Assembly (NCBI RefSeq): GCF_014196805.1
Contig: NZ_JACIEI010000001.1
Location: forward strand, 186,001 to 250,000
Source: Sulfitobacter undariae
GTDB taxonomy: Bacteria > Pseudomonadota > Alphaproteobacteria > Rhodobacterales > Rhodobacteraceae
Direction of reading: 5' to 3'
DNA length: 64,000 nt
This document shows positions 54,627 through 63,757 of this stretch, piece by piece. The notes beneath the pieces are model-generated. The model was given only the letters and a program-made list of their open reading frames with translations, did no database searches and was not told where the DNA came from. Position 1 is the first letter of the stretch. Each line of letters starts with the position of its first letter. A program made the position numbers and the translations under genes.

Positions 54627-55538
54627 TCAACCGAAAAGAGCCAGTAAAAACACCAGCCCCAACATAAAGCCCCACGCCTGCCAAAGCTGGCGTATGGCAG
54701 CATCAATCGCGGGTGGGCCAATGGTGCGTGCGCCCTCAGGGCCAACCCATGCGAAATCCTGCATCTTGCCATCATAGGCGCGCGGCCCTGCCAAAGCTAC
54801 ATTTATGGCACGCGACATAGCTGCCTCTGGCCATCCCGCATTGGGCGAGCGGTGCCTGTTTGCATCGCGGGCAATGTCGGCCATTTTCCTGATCACACCT
54901 GACGGCAGCGCAATCAGGAAGCAGGTGAGGCGGGCAGGTATCAGGTTCATCGCGTCATCCGCATAGGCGGCGGCTTTGCCAAAGCGCTCATATTGAGGGG
55001 TGCGGTAGGCGATCATGCTGTCTGCGGTGTTGATGATTTTATAAACCATCAAGGCAGGCAGGCCACCGACCAAAAACCAGAAGGCAGGGGCAATCACACC
55101 ATCAGACAGGTTTTCGGCAGCGCTTTCTATAGCGGAGCGTGAAACAGCGGATGGGTCCATGGCGTCTGTGTCTCGGCTGACGATCATTGCCACAGCGCGG
55201 CGGCCTTCACCCAGCGACACGCGCAACCCGTCCGCCACGGCACCCACATGCTGCGTAAGCGAGCGTTGGGCAAGCAGGATTGCAGTTACGATAATTTGCA
55301 CGATACCGCCCAGCTGGCTTAGCCCCAAGCCCAGCAGATATGCGCCAGTGATCAGCACCGCTAGTGCCAGTGCGCCCAGCAAAATACTACCTCTGTCCCG
55401 GTTTAGGCTACGGTCCATATAGCCAACTGCACGGCCCATCAGCACAGCGGGGTGGGGCACACGGTTCCAGAGCCATTTCGGCTCTCCCATGGCGGCATCC
55501 AGCAGCATGGCGAAAAACAGGATCGTGGCGGTGCTCAT
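54627..55538 (-). CDS. cobD: Adenosylcobinamide-phosphate synthase CobD (CbiB)
   Basis: Membrane protein of 303 residues that attaches aminopropanol or its phosphate to adenosylcobyric acid. Family blocks are LLDAAMGEPKWLWNRVPHPAVLMG, AIESAAENLSDGVIAPAFW and the NAGWPEAAMSRAI region. Several membrane spans. The ATG overlaps the cobC stop as ATGA. Confidence 0.95.
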   Translation of the reverse strand: MSTATILFFAMLLDAAMGEPKWLWNRVPHPAVLMGRAVGYMDRSLNRDRGSILLGALALAVLITGAYLLGLGLSQLGGIVQIIVTAILLAQRSLTQHVGAVADGLRVSLGEGRRAVAMIVSRDTDAMDPSAVSRSAIESAAENLSDGVIAPAFWFLVGGLPALMVYKIINTADSMIAYRTPQYERFGKAAAYADDAMNLIPARLTCFLIALPSGVIRKMADIARDANRHRSPNAGWPEAAMSRAINVALAGPRAYDGKMQDFAWVGPEGARTIGPPAIDAAIRQLWQAWGFMLGLVFLLALFG

Positions 55539-56482
55539 GTCAGGGCGGCCTCTAGTCTGTCCCATTGATCGGGGGCAGGTAGACCAAGGCGCAGCCAGCG
55601 GGGATTGTACGGGAAAACGCGGCTCCAAATCTGGTGACGAGCAAGACGGGATTGCCACTCCGCAGCGTCAGGGATTTCAAACAGGCGGAACAATGTGGTG
55701 CCCCCCAACAGCTGCGCGCCAGCGCCTTGGAACAGGTTGTCCAGATGGGTGGCATCAGTGGTCAGACGTTGGCGGGTCTGGCTGGCCCATTGCGGGTCTT
55801 GCAGCGCCCGAGTGGCGATCTCGAGCGCGGGGCCAGCGACAGGCCACGGCCCCAACATCTGCTGTAGCTGTGCGATCAATGCGGGATCACCGATGACAAA
55901 ACCCAGCCGCACACCCGCAAGCCCCCAAAATTTGCCGAAGCTTTTAAGGATCAGGGTGCCCTCTGTGGTGGATTGCCCCATGAGAGAAGCATCTGGCATC
56001 ACATCGCAGAAACTCTCGTCGATGACCCGCAGGGGTGCGTGCAGATCGGCGCTGGTGAACAGGCGTCCGTCAGGGTTGTTGGGGTGCACAATTACCTGTG
56101 CATCTGCTTCATTTGGCTGCGATGCCTGCACCCAGCCCGCAGCAGCAAAAGAAGCGGCGTGTTCGTTATAAGTGGGCGCGGAAATGTGGACGCGTCCCGC
56201 CTGCATCAGACGTGGAATCATCGCAATCGGGGCGGAGGCACCCGGTGTTGGCAAAACAGCGGCCCCATCAGGCACATTCCAAAACGGCCGCGCCGCGCGG
56301 ATCAGAGCGGATTGCGCCGTTTGGTCGGGCAGGGTGGCCCATGCGCCGTTTGAAATCTGGCCCAGTGGATAAGGCACAGGATTGATGCCTGTCGACAAAT
56401 CAATCCAGTTTTCACGCACTCCGCCGAACTCTGCCGCCGCGGCATCAACGCCGCCGCCATGGTCTCTTTTATCTTCAGCCAA
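55535..56482 (-). CDS. cobC: Threonine-phosphate decarboxylase CobC (PLP-dependent)
   Basis: Makes (R)-1-amino-2-propanol phosphate for the cobalamin side chain; 315 residues. It opens DHGGGVDAAAAEFGG and WIDLSTGINPVPYP, both typical. The PLP Lys lies in LKSFGKFWGLAGVRLG. The frame starts with TTG at 56482 with AGG about 8 nt upstream; no in-frame ATG or GTG precedes the conserved block, while an ATG 5 nt upstream is out of frame. No cobalamin riboswitch was seen upstream. Confidence 0.92.
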   Translation of the reverse strand: MAEDKRDHGGGVDAAAAEFGGVRENWIDLSTGINPVPYPLGQISNGAWATLPDQTAQSALIRAARPFWNVPDGAAVLPTPGASAPIAMIPRLMQAGRVHISAPTYNEHAASFAAAGWVQASQPNEADAQVIVHPNNPDGRLFTSADLHAPLRVIDESFCDVMPDASLMGQSTTEGTLILKSFGKFWGLAGVRLGFVIGDPALIAQLQQMLGPWPVAGPALEIATRALQDPQWASQTRQRLTTDATHLDNLFQGAGAQLLGGTTLFRLFEIPDAAEWQSRLARHQIWSRVFPYNPRWLRLGLPAPDQWDRLEAALT

Positions 56483-56579
56483 CTCATCTACCTGATCGTT
56501 ATATTCCGACCGTACTTGGCCGATCTTGGAAGTGTGACAATGCGGAGTTTTGGCTGATGTTCAATAGCTGGTTGCGGGA

Positions 56580-57554
56580 TTATCCACGGCCATGAGGGGC
56601 ATGCCAATCTATGACGGGGTTGATCGGGATGATCCTGTTTGGGTTAATCGTGTCATGGCTAAAGTGATAATGCCGCACGATGTGGTCAAAATGCACGGTT
56701 TTGGCCACGCCTTCCCACTGGAACAACTCGCGGGTGTAGGCCCATAGATTAGGGTAATCCACGATGCGGCGGCGGTTGCATTTGAAGTGCTGGTGATACA
56801 CGCAATCAAAGCGGACAAGTGTGGTGAACAGCCGCCAATCGGCCTCGGTGATCTGTGGACCTGTGAGATAGCGGTTGCGGGAGAGAATGCCCTCCAGCCA
56901 GTCCAGCGTCTCAAACAAAGGATGCACAGCGGCGTCATAGGCTTGCTGCGTTGTTGCAAAGCCGGATTTATACACGCCATTGTTTAACGTGTCGTAGATG
57001 CGGGAGTTGAGCGCTTCAATCTGCGGGCGTAGTTGGGTTGGCCAATAGTCATCTGTGTTGCCCGTGATCCCGTCAAAGGCACTGTTCATCATTCGGATAA
57101 TCTCGGACGATTCGTTTGAGACAATCGTGCCACGTTGTTTGTCCCAGAGGATGGGCACCGTCACGCGGCCAGTGAAATCAGGCACAGCTTTGGTGTAAAT
57201 ATCGCGGGCAAATGGCAGGTTGAACTGGCAATCACCTGTCGCGCCGTCAAATCCGGTGTCAAATGTCCAGCCCTCGCCGAGCATCTCAGGATGCACAACA
57301 GATATGTCGATCAGGGGAGCAAGCCCCTTGAGCGCGCGGAAAATCATCGTGCGATGTGCCCAAGGGCAGGCGTGGCTTACATAAAGGTGATAGCGGCTCG
57401 GCTCTGCCTTGAAGCCTGCTTCACCGCTTGGGCCAGCCTCGCCAGTGGTCGTGATCCAATTGCGGAAATTGGATTCCTGCCGTTTAAACGCGCCGCCAGT
57501 GTCTTTTGTATCATACCAGCTGTCATGCCATGTGCCGTCAATGAGTAGTCCCAT
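56580..57554 (-). CDS. Glutathionyl-hydroquinone reductase (Xi-class GST, YqjG-like)
   Basis: Reduces glutathionyl-hydroquinones to hydroquinones; 324 residues. The active Cys is in VSHACPWAHRT, the xi-class motif, followed by family blocks VTVPILWDKQRGTIVSNESS and RYLTGPQITEADWRLF. The start at 57554 has AAGGAG upstream. The longer frame to 57647 is not needed. Cytoplasmic. Confidence 0.94.
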   Translation of the reverse strand: MGLLIDGTWHDSWYDTKDTGGAFKRQESNFRNWITTTGEAGPSGEAGFKAEPSRYHLYVSHACPWAHRTMIFRALKGLAPLIDISVVHPEMLGEGWTFDTGFDGATGDCQFNLPFARDIYTKAVPDFTGRVTVPILWDKQRGTIVSNESSEIIRMMNSAFDGITGNTDDYWPTQLRPQIEALNSRIYDTLNNGVYKSGFATTQQAYDAAVHPLFETLDWLEGILSRNRYLTGPQITEADWRLFTTLVRFDCVYHQHFKCNRRRIVDYPNLWAYTRELFQWEGVAKTVHFDHIVRHYHFSHDTINPNRIIPINPVIDWHAPHGRG

Positions 57555-57739
57555 GGTGGGCTCCTTTTTCTGGTTTAACGGGAACGTAACAAACTTGGGA
57601 TAGTTGTCGAAGAGAGTTTGGCGCGCAGGAGGTCTGCGTAAATACACAGGTTAAAAGAGAATTCTGACCTAAATACATAAAATCAGTTGTCAGATTATCG
57701 GTATGGTTGCAAATTTAGGTCAGGGAGCAGGAGAGAATC

Positions 57740-58072
57740 ATGGACGTATTTTTACCTCAGGGTTTTGTGGCGGGTGTGGGACGCGGCAAAACACACGGCG
57801 CGAAACGTGCATCGCAGATGTCTGTGCAGGCGGGTGGCACACGCTATCCGGTATCGCGGCGCTGGGACACAGGGTTTGCTGTATCTGCTTCAGAGGTGCC
57901 ACACCTGAAAGGTGTGGTGGCGCTGTATGATGGTGCGGAAAAAGCGGCCGACTGCTTGATTATGAATTGCCAGAACCTTGAAGGCGAACTGGTGTTTACC
58001 ATCAAGCGGGCGACACCCTTCAATTATGCCTGCGCAACGGAATTTGAAAGTATGGCTCAGGCGTCAGCCTGA
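57740..58072 (+). CDS. Conserved hypothetical protein of 110 residues
   Basis: Starts MDVFLPQGFVAGV with a clear ribosome site (GCAGGAGAG). The N-terminal 30 residues are basic (GRGKTHGAKRAS). The centre has RRWDTGFAVSA and HLKGVVALYDGAEK. I recognise similar short proteins from Rhodobacteraceae but no known domain. No signal peptide or membrane span. Terminated by a strong bidirectional hairpin. Confidence 0.72.
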   Translation: MDVFLPQGFVAGVGRGKTHGAKRASQMSVQAGGTRYPVSRRWDTGFAVSASEVPHLKGVVALYDGAEKAADCLIMNCQNLEGELVFTIKRATPFNYACATEFESMAQASA

Positions 58073-58082
58073 TCAGATGTGC

Positions 58083-58113
58083 AAAAGGGCGCCATGTGAA
58101 GGCGCCCTTTTTT
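58083..58113. terminator. Bidirectional terminator
   Basis: AAAAGGGCGCC pairs with GGCGCCCTTTT around ATGTGAA, with A and T runs on both sides, between converging genes. Confidence 0.88.
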
Positions 58114-58152
58114 GAGAGAAATTTCTCAAAGTCACGACCGATAGCCGTCTCT

Positions 58153-59322
58153 TTATTGAAGGTCTTTGAAGGCTTCCGCCAACCGTGTGCATGCTTCTTG
58201 AACACGAGCACGTGGTGTAGCGATGTTGAAGCGCAGATAGGATTCACCACCTGTACCAAACGTGTCGCCATGGTTGGCCGCGATGTTTGCACCTTGCTCT
58301 ACGCGTTTGGTGAATTCTTCGCTGCTCATCCCTGTGTCTGTGAAATCGACCCACGCCAGATAGGTTGATTGCAACGGCATGGACTTTAGGCCGGGTATGG
58401 CATTGATAGCATCGTCAAACAGGCGGCGGTTGCCATCCAGATAGGCGATTAGATCATCCACCCATGCGGCCCCTTCAGGGGAATAGGCGGCGGTGGCCAT
58501 GAACAAACCAAAGCTGTTGGGCGACAAGCCCAAAGCCATCATACGCGCCCCGAATTTTTCACGCAGGATCGGATCGGCGATGATGACATTGCCTGAATGG
58601 CTGCCCGCGATGTTAAAAGTTTTGGTCGTCGCGGTCATCATTACCAAGCGGTCTTCAACACCCTCAATCAGCGTCATCGGGGTATGCGTGTGGCCGGGCA
58701 TCACCAAATCGTGGTGGATTTCATCGGAAACCAACACCAGATCATGACGTTTGGCAAAGTCGGCAACCTGTTGCAGCTCTTCGCGGGTCCAGACACAGCC
58801 GCCCGGATTATGCGGTGAACACAGCACAACCATTTTTTCATTGCCGGTCATTTGCGCATCATAAGCGTCAAAATCCATGCGGTAGCGGCCCTGATCTTGT
58901 ACCAGTTGGCATTCTACCACCTGACGGCCAGCGGCTTTGATCACTTTGGCAAAGGCATGATAAACAGGGGTGAACAACACAACGCCGTCGCCTGCATCTG
59001 TAAAGGCATCCACACACATGGCTGTGCCGTTAACGAGGCCGTGTGTCGTGAAAATATGCGCGGGGTCCAGATCCCAGCCATGGCGCTCTTTCATCCACCA
59101 CTGGATCGCGGCACGGTATTTGCTTTCATCGCCGAAATAGCCGTAAACGCCATGATCAGACATCGCCTTGATCGCGTCTTGCACAACGGGGGCTGTGGCG
59201 AAATCCATATCAGCGACCCACATGGGAATCCCTGTATCGGCAGAGACGCCATAGATACTCTCCATCCCGTCCCATTTCGCACAATGGGTGCCGCGCCGTT
59301 CAATCGGGGTGTCAAAGCTCAT
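58153..59322 (-). CDS. PatB/MalY-type pyridoxal-phosphate C-S lyase
   Basis: Aminotransferase-fold enzyme of 389 residues of the PatB/MalY branch, usually a cystathionine beta-lyase. Diagnostic blocks are PMWVADMDFATAP, LCSPHNPGG, DEIHHDLV and the PLP-Lys region TATTKTFNIAG. AAAGGAGA precedes the start. The physiological substrate (cystathionine or other thio-amino acids) is inferred. Confidence 0.92.
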   Translation of the reverse strand: MSFDTPIERRGTHCAKWDGMESIYGVSADTGIPMWVADMDFATAPVVQDAIKAMSDHGVYGYFGDESKYRAAIQWWMKERHGWDLDPAHIFTTHGLVNGTAMCVDAFTDAGDGVVLFTPVYHAFAKVIKAAGRQVVECQLVQDQGRYRMDFDAYDAQMTGNEKMVVLCSPHNPGGCVWTREELQQVADFAKRHDLVLVSDEIHHDLVMPGHTHTPMTLIEGVEDRLVMMTATTKTFNIAGSHSGNVIIADPILREKFGARMMALGLSPNSFGLFMATAAYSPEGAAWVDDLIAYLDGNRRLFDDAINAIPGLKSMPLQSTYLAWVDFTDTGMSSEEFTKRVEQGANIAANHGDTFGTGGESYLRFNIATPRARVQEACTRLAEAFKDLQ

Positions 59323-59419
59323 CTGGTATCTCCTTTGTATTTACGCAAACCGTACTCTTACCAGACTTATCTGCAAGCCCTGCTTGCGGCAACAGGGGGC
59401 ATGCCCTACATGAGTTCCC

Positions 59420-59938
59420 ATGAAACGCCCAATTCTTTATCACCCCGACCCGCGCCTGAAAAAAGCCTGTACTGCCGTAGATGATCTGACAGATGATCTG
59501 CGCCAATTGGCTGATGATATGCTGGCGACTATGTATGAGGCCCCCGGTGTAGGGCTTGCCGCCCCACAGATCGGGGTGCTGAGCCGCCTTGTTGTGCTGG
59601 ACTGCGTGAAAGAGGATGGCGAAAAGCCGCGCCCCTTGATCATGTTCAACCCGCAAATTGTGGCCGCGTCAGAAGAATTGAACACCTATGAAGAGGGTTG
59701 CCTGAGCATCCCTGAGCAATTCGCTGATGTGACGCGCCCCGCCGAGGTTGAAGTCACGTGGATTGACCGCGATGGGAACGAACAGCGCGAGGGCATGAAG
59801 GGGCTGTGGGCCACTTGTGTTCAGCATGAAATCGACCACCTAGAAGGCAAGCTGTTCATTGATTATCTTAAACCGCTCAAGCGTCAGATGATTACCCGCA
59901 AGATGGTAAAGTTTAAACGCGAACTGGCCCGCGGATGA
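59420..59938 (+). CDS. def: Peptide deformylase, canonical copy
   Basis: Removes the formyl group from new proteins. It has 172 residues. All three metal-site motifs are intact: GVGLAAPQIG, EEGCLSIPEQ and QHEIDHLEG, with the catalytic Glu in HEIDH. First of four genes; overlaps the next by ATGA. Confidence 0.96.
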   Translation: MKRPILYHPDPRLKKACTAVDDLTDDLRQLADDMLATMYEAPGVGLAAPQIGVLSRLVVLDCVKEDGEKPRPLIMFNPQIVAASEELNTYEEGCLSIPEQFADVTRPAEVEVTWIDRDGNEQREGMKGLWATCVQHEIDHLEGKLFIDYLKPLKRQMITRKMVKFKRELARG

Positions 59939-60429
59939 GCGTGCTGGAAATCCTCCAATGGCCCGATCCGCGCCTGATGGAGATTTGCCCGCATATAGAA
60001 GCGATAACGCCCGAGGTTGAGACCTTGGCGGCGGATATGCTGGAGACAATGTACGCGGCACCGGGCCGTGGGCTGGCAGGGCCGCAAGTGGGCGCGATGG
60101 CGCGGATTTTTGTGATAGATGTGGGGTGGAAAGAAGGGAAATCCGACCCTTTGGTTTTCATCAATCCAATGCTGCAAGAAGTCAGCGAAGACCGCGCGAC
60201 CAACAGCGAAGGCTGCCTGAGCATTCCAGGAGTGAGTGCCGATATCTCGCGGCCTGCGCAGGTGCAGTTGGTTTGGATGGGCTTGAATGGTGGACGGTAC
60301 GTGCAAAGTTTTACAGGTTTCGCCGCCGCTTGTGTCCAGCATGAATTGGATCATCTGGACGGTGTCGTGACCTTTGATCACCTCGACGCCGAGACACGGA
60401 CAAAACTGGAAGCGGAGTATAACGCATGA
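59935..60429 (+). CDS. Peptide deformylase, second copy
   Basis: Deformylase of 164 residues with intact metal motifs EGCLSIPG (92-99) and HELDH (136-140). The first motif is changed to GRGLAGPQVG, with Arg45 in place of Val and Gly49 in place of Ala. It should still bind metal; altered specificity is possible. Overlaps both neighbouring copies by 4 nt. Confidence 0.92.
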   Translation: MSVLEILQWPDPRLMEICPHIEAITPEVETLAADMLETMYAAPGRGLAGPQVGAMARIFVIDVGWKEGKSDPLVFINPMLQEVSEDRATNSEGCLSIPGVSADISRPAQVQLVWMGLNGGRYVQSFTGFAAACVQHELDHLDGVVTFDHLDAETRTKLEAEYNA

Positions 60430-60923
60430 CTGTACGCAAAATTTTGACATGGCCAGACAAACGCTTGCGCACAGCGACGCAGGATATTGCCGAGGTGACA
60501 GACGAGGTGCGCGCGATATGGCGTGATATGGTTGATACAATGGACGCTATGCCCGGTGTTGGCCTTGGCGCCCCGCAAATTGGTGTGTTGCAGCGGTTAG
60601 CGGTGGTGGATACCTCCGAGGCGCGGAACAAGCGGATTTTGCTGGCAAACCCTGAGGTGATTGACGCCTCGGCGATCATGAATGTGCATGAAGAAGCCTC
60701 GCCTTGCCTATCGGGTGTATCGGCCAAAATCAGTCGCCCGCGCGGTGTACGTGTGCGCTATATGGATGAAACTGGCGCTGTGGTTGAGAAAGATTTTGTC
60801 GGGTTGGATGCCACAAGTGTGCAGCATCAGATCGACCATTTAGCGGGTAAAATGTACTTTGACCGTTTGAGCAAAGTAAAACGCGACATGCTGCTGCGCC
60901 GTGCACGCAAGATGAACGGATAA
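60426..60923 (+). CDS. Peptide deformylase-like protein, catalytic Glu replaced
   Basis: Third paralogue, 165 residues. Motif 1 ([10 protein letters not shown]) is nearly normal. Motif 2 reads EEASPCLSG instead of EEGCLSIP, keeping Cys94. Motif 3 reads HQIDH (134-138), with the catalytic Glu replaced by Gln135 (codon CAG at 60828). Metal ligands remain but deformylation is not expected. It is 4 nt from fmt, so it is kept in the operon. It may be a non-catalytic partner, or have a new activity. Confidence 0.9.
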   Translation: MTVRKILTWPDKRLRTATQDIAEVTDEVRAIWRDMVDTMDAMPGVGLGAPQIGVLQRLAVVDTSEARNKRILLANPEVIDASAIMNVHEEASPCLSGVSAKISRPRGVRVRYMDETGAVVEKDFVGLDATSVQHQIDHLAGKMYFDRLSKVKRDMLLRRARKMNG

Positions 60924-60927
60924 GCCG

Positions 60928-61842
60928 ATGCGGATTGTGTTTATGGGCACACCGGAGTTTTCGGTGACGGTACTGGATGCGCTGGTTGAGGCAGGTCACG
61001 AGATTGCGGCCGTTTATTCGCAGCCCCCGCGTCCTGCCGGGCGCGGAAAAAAGGACCGCCCGACGCCGGTTCACGCGCGTGCCGAAGCCTTGGGTCTGGA
61101 GGTGCGTACGCCAGTTTCGCTCAAGACCCCCGAGGCGCTAGCAGAGTTTTCCGCGCTGACGGCGGATGTGGCCGTTGTTGTGGCTTATGGCCTGATTCTG
61201 CCCCAAGCCATTCTGGATGCGCCCGCACAGGGCTGTTTGAATATTCACGCCAGCCTGCTGCCGCGTTGGCGGGGGGCCGCCCCCATTCACCGTGCTATTA
61301 TGGCGGGGGATGCGCAAACGGGTGTGTGCATCATGCAGATGGAGGCAGGGCTGGATACGGGCCCTGTTTTGTTGTGTGAAAATCTGGATATCGGCGCTGA
61401 AGAAACAACGGCGCAATTGCATGACCGCCTGAGCATTCTGGGCGCGGCGGCTATCGTTGAGGCGTTGGCGAGTTTGGACGATTTGACGCCACAGGTTCAG
61501 CCCGAAGAGGGCGTGACTTATGCCGCCAAGATCGACAAAGCCGAGGCGCGGATTGACTGGCACCTACCTGCTGGGCAAGTAGATCGCATGATCCGTGGAT
61601 TGTCGCCATTTCCGGGGGCGTGGTTTGAACACGGCGGTGTTCGCGTCAAAGTACTGGGGTCGCGGTTGGTAACAGGTGCGGGCGCGGCTGGCATTGTGCT
61701 GGACGAGGCGCTGCATGTGGCCTGCGGCGAGGGGGCGGTTGCACTGACCCGCTTGCAAAAGGCGGGCAAAGGGGCGCAGGATGTTGAGGTGTTTCAACGC
61801 GGCATGCAGATCGCCGTTGGCGCCAACTTGAACGAAGGATAG
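60928..61842 (+). CDS. fmt: Methionyl-tRNA formyltransferase
   Basis: Formylates initiator Met-tRNA using 10-formyl-tetrahydrofolate; 304 residues. It opens [18 protein letters not shown]. The catalytic block is [21 protein letters not shown], with Asn, His and the later [10 protein letters not shown]-terminal tRNA-binding domain follows. Last enzyme of the def-def-def-like-fmt cluster. Confidence 0.97.
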   Translation: MRIVFMGTPEFSVTVLDALVEAGHEIAAVYSQPPRPAGRGKKDRPTPVHARAEALGLEVRTPVSLKTPEALAEFSALTADVAVVVAYGLILPQAILDAPAQGCLNIHASLLPRWRGAAPIHRAIMAGDAQTGVCIMQMEAGLDTGPVLLCENLDIGAEETTAQLHDRLSILGAAAIVEALASLDDLTPQVQPEEGVTYAAKIDKAEARIDWHLPAGQVDRMIRGLSPFPGAWFEHGGVRVKVLGSRLVTGAGAAGIVLDEALHVACGEGAVALTRLQKAGKGAQDVEVFQRGMQIAVGANLNEG

Positions 61843-61846
61843 GCCC

Positions 61847-62083
61847 ATGTTTCCTACGATGATTGGTACGGTGGTGATCGCGGGGATCGTTGGTTATCTG
61901 GCTGAAAAGACAGAATTCACCCACAACGGTGTTTTGGCCAGCATGATCATCTGTATTGGCGGCGCATTTATGTTCTATTTTGTGCGGCTGATGTTTGGCA
62001 TTGGATTTTCATCAGCAGGCATGAATGCGATTGCGTCATCCATTGGCGCGTTGGTTATTGTGCCGTTTCACTGGCGTAAATGA
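61847..62083 (+). CDS. GlsB/YeaQ-type small membrane protein
   Basis: Protein of 78 residues with three hydrophobic segments and Gly-rich helices (VIAGIVGYLAE, MIICIGGAFMFYF, IASSIGALVIVPF). The layout matches the transglycosylase-associated/GlsB stress family. It follows fmt by 4 nt behind GAAGGA. Function is poorly known in the whole family. Confidence 0.65.
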   Translation: MFPTMIGTVVIAGIVGYLAEKTEFTHNGVLASMIICIGGAFMFYFVRLMFGIGFSSAGMNAIASSIGALVIVPFHWRK

Positions 62084-62085
62084 CC

Positions 62086-62709
62086 TTAGCTTTTGGGTGG
62101 GGTGCTTTTGTAGACGGGCAGGTTCCACCCGAACTGGATAGACCCTGCGCGTAGCACCCAAGTCACCGCAGCGCCGATGATAAGCGGATAGGGCACATCG
62201 GGCAGATAACTGTTGAGCATCACAGTGGTCGTGGCCCCTGCAAACGCGGCTGTTACATATAGCTCGCCCTGTTTAAGCACAACGGGAACATCCCCCACCA
62301 CCACATCGCGCATCAACCCGCCCATACAGCTGGTGACAATGCCCATCAGTACAACAATCACTGGCGCTTGTTCTAGGTTGATCGCAACACCCGCACCAGC
62401 AGCCACCGCCACCGCTAGCGCAAAACTATCGAGCCAGATAAGCGCACGCATGCGGCTCTCCAGAAGGTGGGCCGTGAAAAATGTGATCATAGCAGCGGTT
62501 GCGGCAGTGCCCAGATAAGTTGGTTCGGCAATCCAGAAGATCGGGTTGCGATCCAATAGCAAATCACGAATGGTGCCGCCGCCCACGGCTGTCAGGCAGG
62601 CAATAAAGACAAATCCGACCAGATCCAATTGGGCGCGGCTGGCCACAAGCGCGCCTGTGATGGCAAAGACAATCACAGAAGCATAATCGAGAAAGCTGAT
62701 CAGGTTCAT
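62086..62709 (-). CDS. Trimeric intracellular cation channel family protein (YadS-like, UPF0126)
   Basis: Membrane protein of 207 residues with six or seven spans in two TRIC repeats. The glycine motifs [10 protein letters not shown] and [11 protein letters not shown], one per repeat, are diagnostic. Some bacterial members act as glycine or cation channels. It overlaps the rnhA stop by ATGA. Confidence 0.9.
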   Translation of the reverse strand: MNLISFLDYASVIVFAITGALVASRAQLDLVGFVFIACLTAVGGGTIRDLLLDRNPIFWIAEPTYLGTAATAAMITFFTAHLLESRMRALIWLDSFALAVAVAAGAGVAINLEQAPVIVVLMGIVTSCMGGLMRDVVVGDVPVVLKQGELYVTAAFAGATTTVMLNSYLPDVPYPLIIGAAVTWVLRAGSIQFGWNLPVYKSTPPKS

Positions 62710-63161
62710 TTAGGTTTGAACGGGGCCATGCCTGCGCGTGCCAACGCATCGGCGCGTTCGTTTTCGGGGTGGCCTGCATGGCCTTTGACCCATTCCCATG
62801 TCACGCGGTGACGGGCATTGGCCGCATCAAGGCGTTGCCACAGCTCGGCGTTTTTCACCGGTTTCTTGGCTGCGTTTTTCCAGCCATTTTTCTTCCAGCC
62901 GAAAATCCACCCCGTGATGCCGTTTTTGACATAGTTACTGTCAGTGACCACGGTGATCTCTGTATCACGGTCCAGCGCTTCGAGCGCGTGAATAGCGGCC
63001 AGCAGCTCCATTCGGTTGTTGGTGGTGTTGGCTTCGCCGCCTTTCAGCTCGCGTTCCTTAACCACCTTGTCACCATCCATTGCCTGCATCAAAGCGCCCC
63101 AGCCGCCGGGGCCGGGATTGCCTGAACAGGCGCCGTCTGTGTATGCGTAAAGTTTAGCCAT
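62706..63161 (-). CDS. rnhA: Ribonuclease HI
   Basis: Degrades RNA in RNA:DNA hybrids; 151 residues. Catalytic acids are in [17 protein letters not shown] (Asp), [13 protein letters not shown] (Glu) and VTDSNYV (Asp), with the basic handle region [14 protein letters not shown]. It overlaps the methyltransferase gene by 8 nt. Confidence 0.97.
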   Translation of the reverse strand: MAKLYAYTDGACSGNPGPGGWGALMQAMDGDKVVKERELKGGEANTTNNRMELLAAIHALEALDRDTEITVVTDSNYVKNGITGWIFGWKKNGWKNAAKKPVKNAELWQRLDAANARHRVTWEWVKGHAGHPENERADALARAGMAPFKPK

Positions 63162-63747
63162 ATGCGGCGACTGCTATCCAATCGGCATAGGTGCCGTCTA
63201 GTCCCTTATCGCGCCCAGTGGTGGTTTTTGTGATGTTAAAGCCTGCGGTGGACAGGAGGTTATAGAGTTCGTCTTGGGTGACATAGGTATATGCACGGCC
63301 GATTGTGTCACGTTTGGTGTCTGTGCCCAGCTTCATCGCGATGTGAAAGCGGCCACCTGCGCGCAGAGCAGTGTGCAAAGATTTAAGGATGCGGGGTAGG
63401 TCGCTGCGCGGGGCGTGCAGGAGGCTGAAGTTGGCCCAGATGCCATCATAAAAGTCGCTGCCTTTGATATCGTCAAAGGTTTGCTGTTGTGCGGTAACAC
63501 CTGGATGCTGCGCGGCGAGGGTGATCATTTCGGCCACCGCATCGACCGCCAATACGTTGAGGCCAGCAGCGGCCATCACGCGCGCACTATGGCCTGGCCC
63601 GCAGCCCAGATCAAGCACATCACCCGCCGCTGGGAGGGCTGCGATAAAGGCGGCAAGCCTTGGGTCGCTTTCATTTACGGCTTGGTTGTACGCGGCATAA
63701 CGCCGCGCTTGGGCGGCATAGACGGCGAGGGTTTCTGGATCACTCAT
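63154..63747 (-). CDS. Class I SAM-dependent methyltransferase
   Basis: Protein of 197 residues with SAM motif [17 protein letters not shown] (about 44-59) and motif post-[11 protein letters not shown]. The methyltransferase 11/25 layout is followed by [12 protein letters not shown]. Start 63747 lies 10 nt after the ispH stop; an upstream ATG at 63780 is inside ispH and less likely. Substrate unknown. Confidence 0.85.
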   Translation of the reverse strand: MSDPETLAVYAAQARRYAAYNQAVNESDPRLAAFIAALPAAGDVLDLGCGPGHSARVMAAAGLNVLAVDAVAEMITLAAQHPGVTAQQQTFDDIKGSDFYDGIWANFSLLHAPRSDLPRILKSLHTALRAGGRFHIAMKLGTDTKRDTIGRAYTYVTQDELYNLLSTAGFNITKTTTGRDKGLDGTYADWIAVAAYG

Positions 63748-63757
63748 GCGGTTGCTG

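Noticed and set aside
56483-56579. Cobalamin riboswitch before cobC
   Set aside because: The gap is only about 100 bp and has no B12-box-like sequence or extended stems.
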